DNA of 64,000 nt from Marinicella pacifica (GTDB lineage: Bacteria; Pseudomonadota; Gammaproteobacteria; Xanthomonadales; Marinicellaceae), in contig NZ_BMEO01000010.1 in NCBI RefSeq assembly GCF_014636635.1, forward strand, positions 37,285 through 101,284. The letters run 5' to 3'. The position numbers were made by a program, and so were the translations under genes. The stretch's first letter is position 1. Every line of letters begins with the position of its first letter. Positions 28,386 to 37,123 of the stretch are shown in pieces. The notes under the pieces are model-generated. The model had not been told where the DNA came from, did not search any database, and saw nothing but the letters and a program-made list of their open reading frames with translations.

Positions 28386-29993
28386 TTACATTCTAAAGAC
28401 ACCGTATTGGGTTTTTTCAACCGGCGCATTCAAACTGGTTTCTAAGGCCAGTGCCAAAACGGTGCGGGTGTCCGCGGGATCAATCACACCATCATCCCAT
28501 AACCGGGCGGTGGCATAGTAAGGATGACCCTGGTCTTCATATTGTTGTTTAATACTTTGATAGAATTGTTCTTTTTCCTGACTTGGCCATTCTTTGCCGG
28601 CTTTATCATAGCCGTCTTGTTTGACGGTGGCCAATACGGAAGCGGCTTGATCACCGCCCATCACCGAAATACGGGCATTGGGCCACATCCACATAAATCG
28701 ACCGGCATAAGCCCGACCATTCATCGCATAATTACCGGCTCCGAATGAACCGCCAATCACCACGGTGAATTTGGGCACGGCGGCACAGGCCACCGCGGTC
28801 ACCATTTTGGCGCCGGCTTTGGCAATACCCTCATTTTCGTATTTTTGCCCCACCATAAAGCCACTGATATTTTGTAAAAACACCAACGGGATATTGCGCT
28901 GATTACACAATTCCACAAAATGGGCACCTTTTAAAGCCGATTCTGAAAATAAAATGCCGTTATTAGCCACAATACCCACCGGATAACCGTTGATGCGCGC
29001 AAAACCGCACACCAAAGTACTGCCGTATTTGGCTTTAAAAGCCTGAAACTCAGAGCCATCCACCAGCCGGGCAATGATTTCATGCACATCATAAGGGGTA
29101 CGGGTGCTCTGCGGGATAATCCCATACAGTTCATGACTCGGGTATAACGGTTCTTTGGGTTTGTCCTGTGTGAGCCAATCATGTTTCGGCCGGTTTAAAA
29201 AGTTCAGAACATTCCGGGCCATTTGCAATGCATGTTCATCATTTTCAGCAAAATGATCGGTGACGCCGGAGACACTGGAATGGACTTCAGCACCGCCCAA
29301 AGACTCGGCATCCACTTCTTCACCGGTGGCGGCTTTGACCAGTGGTGGACCACCCAGAAAAATGGTGCCCTGCTCTTTAACAATAATGGCTTCATCGCAC
29401 ATGGCCGGTACATAGGCACCACCGGCGGTACACGAGCCCATCACCACGGCAATTTGTGGGATGTTTTTAGCCGATAACTGGGCCTGGTTGTAAAAAATTC
29501 GACCAAAATGCTCCTTATCCGGAAACACCTCATCCTGTAATGGCAAAAATGCGCCGCCGGAATCCACCAGATAAACACAGGGCAAATGATTTTCCAGGGC
29601 AATTTCCTGGGCCCTGAGGTGTTTTTTCACCGTCATCGGAAAATAAGTGCCACCTTTAACCGTGGCGTCATTGGCCACAATCATGACCTGTTGTCCATGC
29701 ACCTGACCAATACCGGCCACCATACCGGCCGCCGGTGCCGCATCACCATACATGCCATGAGCGGCTAATGCGGATAATTCTAAAAACGGACTACCCGGGT
29801 CAAGCAGCAAGTCGATGCGATCACGCACCAGCAGCTTGCCGCGGTCTTGATGTTTTTGACGCGAACGCGCTGAACCGCCTTCCGCCGTTTGGGCCAATTG
29901 TTGCTTTAAATCAGACACCAGGGACGTCATAAAAGCACTGTTTTCTAAAAATGCCTCACTTAAAGCATCAATTTGTGTATCAATAACCTTCAT
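28386..29993 (-). CDS. liuB: Methylcrotonyl-CoA carboxylase carboxyltransferase (beta) subunit
   Basis: Carboxyltransferase that moves carboxyl from carboxybiotin to 3-methylcrotonyl-CoA. It has 535 residues, the standard MCC-beta size. Typical segments are [30 protein letters not shown] (residues 37-66), [29 protein letters not shown] near 145, [21 protein letters not shown] near 190, and [32 protein letters not shown] near 400. The biotin carboxylase/carrier subunit (liuD) it needs is not next to it nor elsewhere in the window. The ATG side is ATGA-coupled with the upstream thiolase gene. Confidence 0.94.
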   Translation of the reverse strand: MKVIDTQIDALSEAFLENSAFMTSLVSDLKQQLAQTAEGGSARSRQKHQDRGKLLVRDRIDLLLDPGSPFLELSALAAHGMYGDAAPAAGMVAGIGQVHGQQVMIVANDATVKGGTYFPMTVKKHLRAQEIALENHLPCVYLVDSGGAFLPLQDEVFPDKEHFGRIFYNQAQLSAKNIPQIAVVMGSCTAGGAYVPAMCDEAIIVKEQGTIFLGGPPLVKAATGEEVDAESLGGAEVHSSVSGVTDHFAENDEHALQMARNVLNFLNRPKHDWLTQDKPKEPLYPSHELYGIIPQSTRTPYDVHEIIARLVDGSEFQAFKAKYGSTLVCGFARINGYPVGIVANNGILFSESALKGAHFVELCNQRNIPLVFLQNISGFMVGQKYENEGIAKAGAKMVTAVACAAVPKFTVVIGGSFGAGNYAMNGRAYAGRFMWMWPNARISVMGGDQAASVLATVKQDGYDKAGKEWPSQEKEQFYQSIKQQYEDQGHPYYATARLWDDGVIDPADTRTVLALALETSLNAPVEKTQYGVFRM

Positions 29994-31186
29994 TCACACA
30001 ACTCGACGGCAATGGCGGTGGCTTCACCCCCGCCGATACATAACGAAGCAATGCCCCGTTTTAGACCCCGTGCTTTTAAAGCATACAATAAAGTCACCAG
30101 AATCCGGTTGCCTGAGGCGCCGATGGGATGTCCCAATGCAGTGGCACCACCGTTGACATTGACCTTGTTATGGGGAATATTTAATTCTTCCATGGCGGCC
30201 ATGGTGACCACGGCAAACGCTTCATTAATTTCAAATAAATCAACGTCTTCCACCGACCAGTTTATTTTTTCCATTAAATGCTTTATGGCGCCCACCGGTG
30301 CGGTGGTAAACCACTCCGGTGCTTGTGCAAACTGACTGTGACCAACGATTTTAGCCATCGGTTTTAAGCCCTGTTCGCGGACATAATCACCACCGGCCAA
30401 CAGGGTCATGGCGGCACCATCAGATATTTTTGAGGCATTGGCCGCCGTGACGGTTCCGCCATCGGGTTTAAAGGCCGGTCGCAGTTGACTGATTTTGTCC
30501 AGATTAATGCGACCCGGCTCTTCATCGGTGTCCACCACCACCGTGTCTCGCCGTTGTTTAACGGTCACCGGTACAATTTCTGCTTTAAATGCACCATTAT
30601 CGATGGCTTTGTTGGCACGGTTGACCGATTCAATCGAAAAGGCATCCTGCGCTTCACGGCTGTAATTGTATTTATCGGCACAGGTTTCGGCAAAATGACC
30701 CATCATATTGCCATCATACGGGTTTTGCAGACCATCAAAAAACATGTGATCCAACATTTGGGCATGTCCCATGCGATAACCGCCGCGGGCTTTGGGTAAT
30801 AAATACGGTGCCATTGACATGGATTCCATGCCACCTGTCAAAACAACCTGGGCGGAACCTGCTTTGATGGCGTCATGGCCCATCATCACGGTCTTCATGC
30901 CCGAACCGCAGACTTTATTCACCGTGGTACAGCGTACGCTGATGGGTAATTCAGCGCCTAAAACCGCTTGTCTTGCGGGTGCTTGTCCAACGCCTGCGGG
31001 CAGCACACAACCAATCAACGCTTCTTGAACATGTTCACCAATGACACCTGACTCTTCCATAACAGCACGAATGGCGGCTGCGCCCATCTGGGGAGATGGC
31101 GTATTACCTAAAGCGCCCTGAAAAGAACCCACCGCTGTTCGCTTGGCGGTGACAATATAGACATCTTGCGTATTTATTTCAGTCAT
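29990..31186 (-). CDS. Acetyl-CoA C-acetyltransferase (thiolase)
   Basis: A 398-residue thiolase with the nucleophilic Cys in [13 protein letters not shown] near 95, [15 protein letters not shown] near 325, [18 protein letters not shown] near 355, and [13 protein letters not shown] at the C-terminus. The motif pattern is of the acetoacetyl-CoA (AtoB/PhaA) type. Inside the leucine cluster it probably cleaves the acetoacetyl-CoA formed after HMG-CoA lyase and CoA transfer, giving acetyl-CoA. It starts 7 nt after liuA and overlaps liuB by 4 nt. Confidence 0.9.
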   Translation of the reverse strand: MTEINTQDVYIVTAKRTAVGSFQGALGNTPSPQMGAAAIRAVMEESGVIGEHVQEALIGCVLPAGVGQAPARQAVLGAELPISVRCTTVNKVCGSGMKTVMMGHDAIKAGSAQVVLTGGMESMSMAPYLLPKARGGYRMGHAQMLDHMFFDGLQNPYDGNMMGHFAETCADKYNYSREAQDAFSIESVNRANKAIDNGAFKAEIVPVTVKQRRDTVVVDTDEEPGRINLDKISQLRPAFKPDGGTVTAANASKISDGAAMTLLAGGDYVREQGLKPMAKIVGHSQFAQAPEWFTTAPVGAIKHLMEKINWSVEDVDLFEINEAFAVVTMAAMEELNIPHNKVNVNGGATALGHPIGASGNRILVTLLYALKARGLKRGIASLCIGGGEATAIAVELCE

Positions 31187-31193
31187 AAATTCC

Positions 31194-32363
31194 TCAATTG
31201 TTTTTGGCTTGTCGGTACAACTCCCGACCGATCAGCATTAAACGAATTTCATTGGTCCCGGCACCGATATCATACAGTTTGGCATCGCGCAATAAACGGC
31301 CGGTGGGGTATTCATTGATGTAGCCATTGCCACCCAGGGCCTGGATGGCTTCCAAAGCCACTTTAACCGCACGGGTCGAAGCAAAATACAAACAGGCCGC
31401 CGGATCCAACCTTGATTCAATCCCGGCATCGTAATCTTTGGCAATACCGTAAGCAAAATACTTCGCGGCCTGGTAGTTTGAATACATTTCACCGATTTTA
31501 GCCTGCATCAAACCAAACTGACCCAGATCTTTACCGAATTGACGGCGTTCACTGATATACGGCACGGCGGTTTCTAAGGCAGCCCGCATAATCCCCAATG
31601 GACCGCCGGATAACACCAGCCGTTCTGTATTGAGTCCGGCCATTAAAATCGAGGTGGCCTGATTCACCTCGCCCAAAACTTGAGACTCATGAATACGACA
31701 ATCTTCAAACACCAATTCGCAGGTGTTGGAACCCCGCATACCCAGTTTATCCAGTTTTTGCGCGGTGGAAAAACCCGGCATACCTTTTTCGACTAAAAAA
31801 GCGGTCATGCATTTTGAGCCGGCTTCCGCTCCGGCGGTGCGCATATAGACAATCAAGACATCGGCCTCAGGGCCGTTGGTAATCCACATCTTGTTACCAT
31901 TGGCTACCCAGTATTCACCCGCTTTAACCGCATGGCATTTCATCGAACCCACCACATCTGAACCAGCACCCGGCTCACTCATGGCCAGCGCACCGACATA
32001 TTCACCGGAACACAGTTTAGGTAAATATTTTTGTCGCTGTTCTTCGGTGGCGTGTTTGTAAAGATTATTAATGCAGAGGTTTGAATGGGCACCATAGGAC
32101 AAGCCCACTGATGCCGATCCGGCGGATATTTCTTCCATAATGAGTAAATGGGCCAAATAACCCAGTTCGGATCCGCCATATTCACCCGGCACGGTGACGC
32201 CCAATAAACCCAATTCACCCATTTTTTGCCACAAATCGGCCGGAAATAAATTATCGTGATCGATTTGTTCGGCCCGCGGGGCGATTTCTTCCTGAGTAAA
32301 CTTACGCACCGTATCGCGCAGTAACTCGAGTTCTTCACTGACAGCGGTATCAAAATCCATCAT
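31194..32363 (-). CDS. liuA: Isovaleryl-CoA dehydrogenase
   Basis: FAD acyl-CoA dehydrogenase converting isovaleryl-CoA to 3-methylcrotonyl-CoA. It has 389 residues. Acyl-CoA dehydrogenase signatures are ALAMSEPGAGSDVVGSMKC near 130, WITNGPEADVLIVYMRT near 163, and QALGGNGYINEYPTGRLLRDAKLYDIGAGTNEI (residues 342-374). The Glu of isovaleryl-type enzymes sits in the NTERLVLSGGPLGIM segment near 250. Position between leucine dehydrogenase and the thiolase, with ATGA overlap to the former, supports the substrate. Confidence 0.92.
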   Translation of the reverse strand: MMDFDTAVSEELELLRDTVRKFTQEEIAPRAEQIDHDNLFPADLWQKMGELGLLGVTVPGEYGGSELGYLAHLLIMEEISAGSASVGLSYGAHSNLCINNLYKHATEEQRQKYLPKLCSGEYVGALAMSEPGAGSDVVGSMKCHAVKAGEYWVANGNKMWITNGPEADVLIVYMRTAGAEAGSKCMTAFLVEKGMPGFSTAQKLDKLGMRGSNTCELVFEDCRIHESQVLGEVNQATSILMAGLNTERLVLSGGPLGIMRAALETAVPYISERRQFGKDLGQFGLMQAKIGEMYSNYQAAKYFAYGIAKDYDAGIESRLDPAACLYFASTRAVKVALEAIQALGGNGYINEYPTGRLLRDAKLYDIGAGTNEIRLMLIGRELYRQAKNN

Positions 32364-33472
32364 TGAGTTCCATTTTTGGTGCGGCCTGAGAATTGCACAT
32401 GGCTTTGACTCATAAAGGGTAGTTTGACCCGACCCATCTTTTCAATCCGTTCCTCAGCCATGCGGTCAGCAGCTTTCCATGAAGAAATACCGTCACGTTC
32501 AGCAATGTCAAAAATACGTTTAATATTGTAATAAATATTACGGGTCATGCGCAAAGCCCGCTCACGGTTATAACCTTCCAACTCAATGGACACATTCATC
32601 AGTCCACCGGCATTAACCGCATAATCCGGTGCATAAACAATACCTTTGGCTTCTAACTCATCACCATGACGGTTTTCTTCCAGTTGGTTATTGGCGCTGC
32701 CACAAACAATGTTACATTTAAGCCGATTGATGGTGTCATCATTGACCGTTCCACCCAAAGCACAGGGTGAATACACATGCGCATCCACATCATATATATC
32801 ATCCAAAGCAACGGCTTCACAACCCAGTTCATCCACACAGTGCTGCACCGCTTCTTCATTGATATCGGTAACGAAAATCTTGGCACCGTCTTTATGTAAT
32901 AATTTTACCAACTCCATGCCTACGTGGCCAACACCTTGCACAGCATACGTATAATCACCCACATTCTGGTTGCCGTAACGTTTTTCTAAGCTGGCTTTAA
33001 TGCCCTGATAAGTGCCATAGGCGGTAAACGGTGACGGATCTCCACTGCCGCCATGCACCTGATGAACACCCACCACATTTTCGGTTTCCTGGAACACATA
33101 TTCCATGTCATTCACATCAATACCGACATCTTCTGCGGTAATATAACGGCCACCCAAAGAGTTAATAAAACGACCAAATGCCCGAAACAGCTCTTCTGAT
33201 TTGTCGGTTTTGGGGTCGCCGATAATAATGGATTTACCCCCGCCTAAATTTAATCCCGATACCGAAGCTTTATACGTCATACCGCGCGATAAACGCAGCA
33301 CATCTTTGAGGGCTTCTTCTTCGGTTTTATAGGGCCACATACGTAAACCGCCCAAAGCGGGACCCAACACAGTGTTGTGAATGGCGATGATGGCTTTTAA
33401 ACCCACGTCCTTGTTATGACAAAAAACAACTTCTTCATGCTCAGTTTTATCAATGGTTTCAAAGATATTCAT
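32360..33472 (-). CDS. ldh: Leucine (branched-chain amino acid) dehydrogenase
   Basis: NAD-dependent oxidative deamination of leucine, valine and isoleucine, the entry step of the pathway. It has 370 residues. The N-terminal domain has LGPALGGLRMWPYKTEEEAL and the glycine-rich SGLNLGGGKSIIIGDP with the catalytic Lys near 80. The Rossmann domain has VQGVGHVGMELVKLLHKDGAKIFVTDI (residues 183-209). NAGGLMNVSIELEGYNRERAL near 290 is typical of leucine/valine/phenylalanine dehydrogenases. First gene of the leucine operon; a TATAAT and three dyads lie in its 195-nt upstream region. Valine dehydrogenase is a close alternative name. Confidence 0.9.
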   Translation of the reverse strand: MNIFETIDKTEHEEVVFCHNKDVGLKAIIAIHNTVLGPALGGLRMWPYKTEEEALKDVLRLSRGMTYKASVSGLNLGGGKSIIIGDPKTDKSEELFRAFGRFINSLGGRYITAEDVGIDVNDMEYVFQETENVVGVHQVHGGSGDPSPFTAYGTYQGIKASLEKRYGNQNVGDYTYAVQGVGHVGMELVKLLHKDGAKIFVTDINEEAVQHCVDELGCEAVALDDIYDVDAHVYSPCALGGTVNDDTINRLKCNIVCGSANNQLEENRHGDELEAKGIVYAPDYAVNAGGLMNVSIELEGYNRERALRMTRNIYYNIKRIFDIAERDGISSWKAADRMAEERIEKMGRVKLPFMSQSHVQFSGRTKNGTQ

Positions 33473-33489
33473 TATGTTTCCTCATGACC

Positions 33490-33507
33490 CAGGTCTGATC
33501 AGACCTG
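33490..33507. promoter_or_regulatory. Perfect 18-bp palindrome upstream of ldh
   Basis: CAGGTCTGATCAGACCTG reads identically on both strands and lies 18 nt before the ldh start codon. It is a candidate operator or leader hairpin for the leucine operon. Confidence 0.65.
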
Positions 33508-33525
33508 TGTTTGATTGTGTGAAAG

Positions 33526-33539
33526 ATTCCGTACGGAAT
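33526..33539. promoter_or_regulatory. Perfect 14-bp palindrome upstream of ldh
   Basis: ATTCCGTACGGAAT is a second perfect palindrome, 19 bp from the first. The TCCGTACGGA core looks like a binding site of a dimeric catabolic regulator. Confidence 0.65.
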
Positions 33540-33551
33540 TCCAGGGTGTCC

Positions 33552-33582
33552 CCCAAAAGTGAACATGTTACATCACTTTGGG
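33552..33582. promoter_or_regulatory. Third dyad in the ldh leader
   Basis: cccaaaagtga and tcactttggg are inverted arms (one extra A in the first) around a 10-nt centre. It would form a strong hairpin in the 5' leader. Confidence 0.55.
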
Positions 33583-33623
33583 CTTTTGAATCAGTCTGTC
33601 TTTGCTCTTACAGAGCGGGCGCC

Positions 33624-33652
33624 ATTATACAGTAAAGCCGCTTAATTTGCAT
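33624..33652 (-). promoter_or_regulatory. Probable promoter of the leucine operon
   Basis: A perfect TATAAT on the minus strand (33629-33624) with a poor -35 (ATGCAA, 33652-33647) 17 nt upstream. It predicts a leader of about 145 nt containing all three dyads. The weak -35 suggests activation. Confidence 0.5.
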
Positions 33653-33667
33653 CTGTGCTTGCGCGCT

Positions 33668-34753
33668 TCAAACTGACTTCGGATAGGATCCCAATACCTT
33701 GACCTGCTGCGTAAAACGTTGAATTTCCCGGAGTGTGGCAGCAATCGGCTTATCATCCACATGCCCGATCATGTCAATAAAAAAAACATAATCCCAGCGT
33801 TTTCTTTTCGACGGCCGTGACTCAATACGGGTCATGGTCACGCCTTGTTCGTTCATGGGTCTGAGAATATGGTAGAGTAGCCCGGGCTCATCTTTAGCGG
33901 CAATCATTAAAGACGTTTTGTCATCTCCGCTGGCCGCCAGCAATTGATTGCCGATAATTAAAAACCGGGTGGCATTATCTGCCTGATCTTCAATCTGCTG
34001 ATGCAGAATGTGCAATCCATACAAAGCGGCGGTGGTCTGACCCGCGATGGCGGCAGCGTGCTCACTGTATGCCGCCCGCCGAGCGGCTTCAGCATTACTG
34101 GACACCGCCACGGTTTCAATGTCAGGTGCATTGCTCTTTAACCACCCCCGGCATTGCGCCAGTGTCTGGCGGTGAGAATAGATGATTTTAATATCATCCA
34201 GCCGTTGTTGTTTACTCATCAAATAATGATGGATCGGTAAATCAATTTCACCGCAGATTTTCAGTGGCGAGGACATAAACATGTCCAGTGTATTATTCAC
34301 CGCGCCTTCAGTGGAATTTTCAACCGGCACCACACCAAAATCAGCCACCCCCGCCTCCACTTCGGTAAACACCTGATCAATGCTGGACTCGGGCATGGCC
34401 TGAACGGAATGACCGAAATAGCGGTAAGTCGCCATTTCAGAAAACGTACCTTCAGGTCCTAAAAATGCAATTTTTAAAGGTTTTTGTTGCGCCAAACAAG
34501 CGGACATAATTTCTCGAAACAAACGCACCAAAACCTCATCGGATAACGGCCCTTGGTTACGTGCTTTCACAGCCCGCAGAACTTGTGATTCGCGTTCAGG
34601 TCGATAATAGACAGCTGATTTGTTATGACGCTTGCTGGCTGCCACTAGACCCGCTATACCGGCACGCTCGGCAATCAAAGATTGAATTTTGGTGTCTATG
34701 GCATCAATCTGATCGCGTAATTGTGTTAAATCCGCTGAATTTTTCTGACTCAT
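33668..34753 (-). CDS. pheA: Bifunctional chorismate mutase / prephenate dehydratase
   Basis: P-protein of phenylalanine synthesis. It has 361 residues. The chorismate mutase domain (1-90) includes LTQLRDQIDAIDTKIQSLIAERA and YRPERESQVLRAV. The prephenate dehydratase domain (about 92-270) includes IAFLGPEGTFSEMATYRYFG, VPVENSTEGAVNNTLDMF, and NNATRF-like DNATRFLIIG. The C-terminal ACT domain (about 280-355) includes EPGLLYHILRPMNEQGVTMTRIESRPSKRKRWDYVFFIDMIGH (residues 290-332), the feedback site for phenylalanine. It is single, with no recognisable attenuator peptide upstream. Confidence 0.97.
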   Translation of the reverse strand: MSQKNSADLTQLRDQIDAIDTKIQSLIAERAGIAGLVAASKRHNKSAVYYRPERESQVLRAVKARNQGPLSDEVLVRLFREIMSACLAQQKPLKIAFLGPEGTFSEMATYRYFGHSVQAMPESSIDQVFTEVEAGVADFGVVPVENSTEGAVNNTLDMFMSSPLKICGEIDLPIHHYLMSKQQRLDDIKIIYSHRQTLAQCRGWLKSNAPDIETVAVSSNAEAARRAAYSEHAAAIAGQTTAALYGLHILHQQIEDQADNATRFLIIGNQLLAASGDDKTSLMIAAKDEPGLLYHILRPMNEQGVTMTRIESRPSKRKRWDYVFFIDMIGHVDDKPIAATLREIQRFTQQVKVLGSYPKSV

Positions 34754-34787
34754 ACCTGATCAATCTGAATAAACCGTCTATTGTACA

Positions 34788-34826
34788 CAAAAAAAGCCGA
34801 AAGTCTGGCGTCAAAACAATCGGCTC
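34788..34826 (-). terminator. Intrinsic terminator of the giant-protein operon
   Basis: On the minus strand AGCCGA (34825-34820) pairs with TCGGCT (34800-34795) and is followed by a run of seven T. It lies 27 nt after the stop of the last gene of the operon. Confidence 0.65.
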
Positions 34827-34852
34827 TGATACAAAATCATTTGCTGACAAAC

Positions 34853-37123
34853 TTATTCTTCAAATCCATCATCAAAAATTAAATCATTTAAATGGGTTCT
34901 GAACACAGCAATGGCATTGTCAATGGCGGCTGCCACCAGAATCCACTTGTTATCCGGGCTTAAATCCATGCCCACCGGACCGGCCAATAAATCCACACCC
35001 TTAATATCATCTTGCTCTATATCGGCAAATTCCAAATCACCACCGACATTGCCACGGGTAAATGACACCATACTGGAATCATCAAAACCCAAGGCATAAA
35101 TGCGACTATCATCATCATTGGCCATAATGGCTGTGGGCGCTTCCAAGCCAATAAAATCAGCCGCTGATTTGGTGTTGGCTCCCGCATAGGTAAGCTGGGC
35201 CGGGCCATTGACGGAAAATCGGGCCACTGTATTGTCTGCACGGCCAACCACATAAACATACTGATTGTCAGTGGTGGGCCACAAGGCCGCGGCACCACCT
35301 AAATTTTGTACGCCGTTAATGCCGGACTTAAAGCTCTCGGCAAATACCAGGTGACCCGTGACATTATCACGCTCAAATACAGACAAGGAGGATGAATAAT
35401 CACCCGCCACGTAGACTGCCGCACCATCCGGTGACACCTGAACATCAATCGGCCGATCCATGAAACTAACCGGCGGGCCGGCATCTGAAGCATCATCCAT
35501 CAAATTAGTTTCATGCTCGACGTAGGTCAAACGACCATCACTTGCCGACACAGAAAACACAGCCACACTGTCAGACAAACTGCCGACAGCATATAAGAAT
35601 TGTCCATCGGGGCTGAGTGCCATGGCAAACACTTCGTCAAGACCCATGTTATCAGGACTGTTATTTTCAACCACTTGTAGCAAGCTTAACTGTCCGTTGT
35701 TGACATCGCGATTAAAAACATTTATGGCATGATCGCCACTGGCAGCGACATACAAAGTTTGTCCGTCTGCGGCCATTTTTACATCACGTATTTTATTCAA
35801 CAATGCCGATTCAAAACCGCTTACCTGGTTATTAAGAATTTGTTTCAGCGGCAGGCGACCCTTATTAAAGCCCAGATGAATCAGGTGACCACCCTGATAC
35901 AATGTCCCCACGTAGACATCTTGACCATTGGGGGCAAACACCACATCAGTGGGACTGGTGAGCGCGGGTATGCTGGTGTTGTCCACACCGCGATCCTGAT
36001 CCGGTTTGGTTTGCTCATCCTGATTGGCATCCATGATAAAAGCGATCATCGGGTTATTCACCAAAGTGGCATTCACAGGATTACTGAGCACCAGTTGAAA
36101 AGTTTCGATGTCTTCAGTTTCGACATCGGCCAGAATATCCACGCTAATAACCGCGTCTTGCTGACCGGCCGGAATCATCAACACGCCGGATATTCCGTTG
36201 AAATCACTGCCTGCTGTGGCTGAGCCGTTTTGGGTGCTGTAACTGACTGTAACATCTTGTTCATAACTTCTCGACAATTTGAGGTTAAAATTAAAATTAA
36301 GCACACCACTTTGAGGCTCAAATATAACCTGGTCAAAACCCCTTAATTGCGGCTGTCCGTCATCATCCAAAATGGTACCAACAGCACGGTCAAACTGAAT
36401 CACCCCGTTTTCGGAGTTTGACAGCACCACTTCAAAGGTTTCACTTGGTTCAATTTGTGTATCGCCGCATACAGAAACGCCAACAGATGTCACCGTGCTG
36501 CCGGGCAAGAATTCAGCAGTTCCGCTTGCGATCAAATAATCTATATCAAAGTCACAGTTGTTACCACCTATCGCCGCCACCGGGCTACTGTCGTCAAGGG
36601 TGGCCCAGTCAACAGTCACCGTTTCTTGTGAACTGGCGGACAAAGTCACATCAAACATCATTTCAACCTGACCCGAATCCCCTTCATGTAATGAAGCCGG
36701 TTGGATGTTAATCACCGCCTGATTGCCGGTTAAATTCATCGGATCAATGTCCAGACGTTCAGCCCGCCCATAATCACCAATCAGTATTTCGGCCACTTTA
36801 TGACCGTTAATATACACACTGGCCGGGTCACCGGGCCGCGCTTTTCCATAAGTGCGCGGATCCAGACTGTCCATCGGTACCCGCAAGGCATACAAGCCAT
36901 TAAGTGCATCCACAGTACCCATTGAATATTTGCTCACGGTGAGCAGCTGACTTTCTAAGTACAGGCTGATTTCAGATTCGGCGGCCAATGGACCGCCAAA
37001 CCAGGTGGCTGTTCCATACAACACATAATCAGGCTGAGACAGTTTAGCGTCAATTTTTTCAGCACCGAAAATCATAAGGCAGATTATCAGCGTGATTTTA
37101 ATTATTCGTTGCATATTCATCAT
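34853..37123 (-). CDS. Secreted Calx-beta / YVTN beta-propeller protein with GFE tail
   Basis: A 756-residue exported protein and last gene of the giant operon. It has a signal peptide (IIKITLIICLMIFGAEKIDA), an N-terminal beta-rich part (about 28-130), two Calx-beta-like domains (about 137-255 with EGDSGQVEMMFDVTLS and ILDDDG; 258-365 with NGSATAGSDF and DVETEDIETFQLVLS), and a 7-bladed YVTN/lactonase-type propeller (about 375-745). Propeller blades repeat the VSPDGAAVYVAGDYSSSLSVF pattern. The propeller resembles those inside the 4515-residue protein of the same operon. The extreme C-terminus LIFDDGFEE also resembles that protein's tail. The ATG overlaps the upstream stop (TAATG), with AGGA nearby. 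Lactonase activity is not implied; an adhesive or structural role is more likely. Confidence 0.82.
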   Translation of the reverse strand: MMNMQRIIKITLIICLMIFGAEKIDAKLSQPDYVLYGTATWFGGPLAAESEISLYLESQLLTVSKYSMGTVDALNGLYALRVPMDSLDPRTYGKARPGDPASVYINGHKVAEILIGDYGRAERLDIDPMNLTGNQAVINIQPASLHEGDSGQVEMMFDVTLSASSQETVTVDWATLDDSSPVAAIGGNNCDFDIDYLIASGTAEFLPGSTVTSVGVSVCGDTQIEPSETFEVVLSNSENGVIQFDRAVGTILDDDGQPQLRGFDQVIFEPQSGVLNFNFNLKLSRSYEQDVTVSYSTQNGSATAGSDFNGISGVLMIPAGQQDAVISVDILADVETEDIETFQLVLSNPVNATLVNNPMIAFIMDANQDEQTKPDQDRGVDNTSIPALTSPTDVVFAPNGQDVYVGTLYQGGHLIHLGFNKGRLPLKQILNNQVSGFESALLNKIRDVKMAADGQTLYVAASGDHAINVFNRDVNNGQLSLLQVVENNSPDNMGLDEVFAMALSPDGQFLYAVGSLSDSVAVFSVSASDGRLTYVEHETNLMDDASDAGPPVSFMDRPIDVQVSPDGAAVYVAGDYSSSLSVFERDNVTGHLVFAESFKSGINGVQNLGGAAALWPTTDNQYVYVVGRADNTVARFSVNGPAQLTYAGANTKSAADFIGLEAPTAIMANDDDSRIYALGFDDSSMVSFTRGNVGGDLEFADIEQDDIKGVDLLAGPVGMDLSPDNKWILVAAAIDNAIAVFRTHLNDLIFDDGFEE

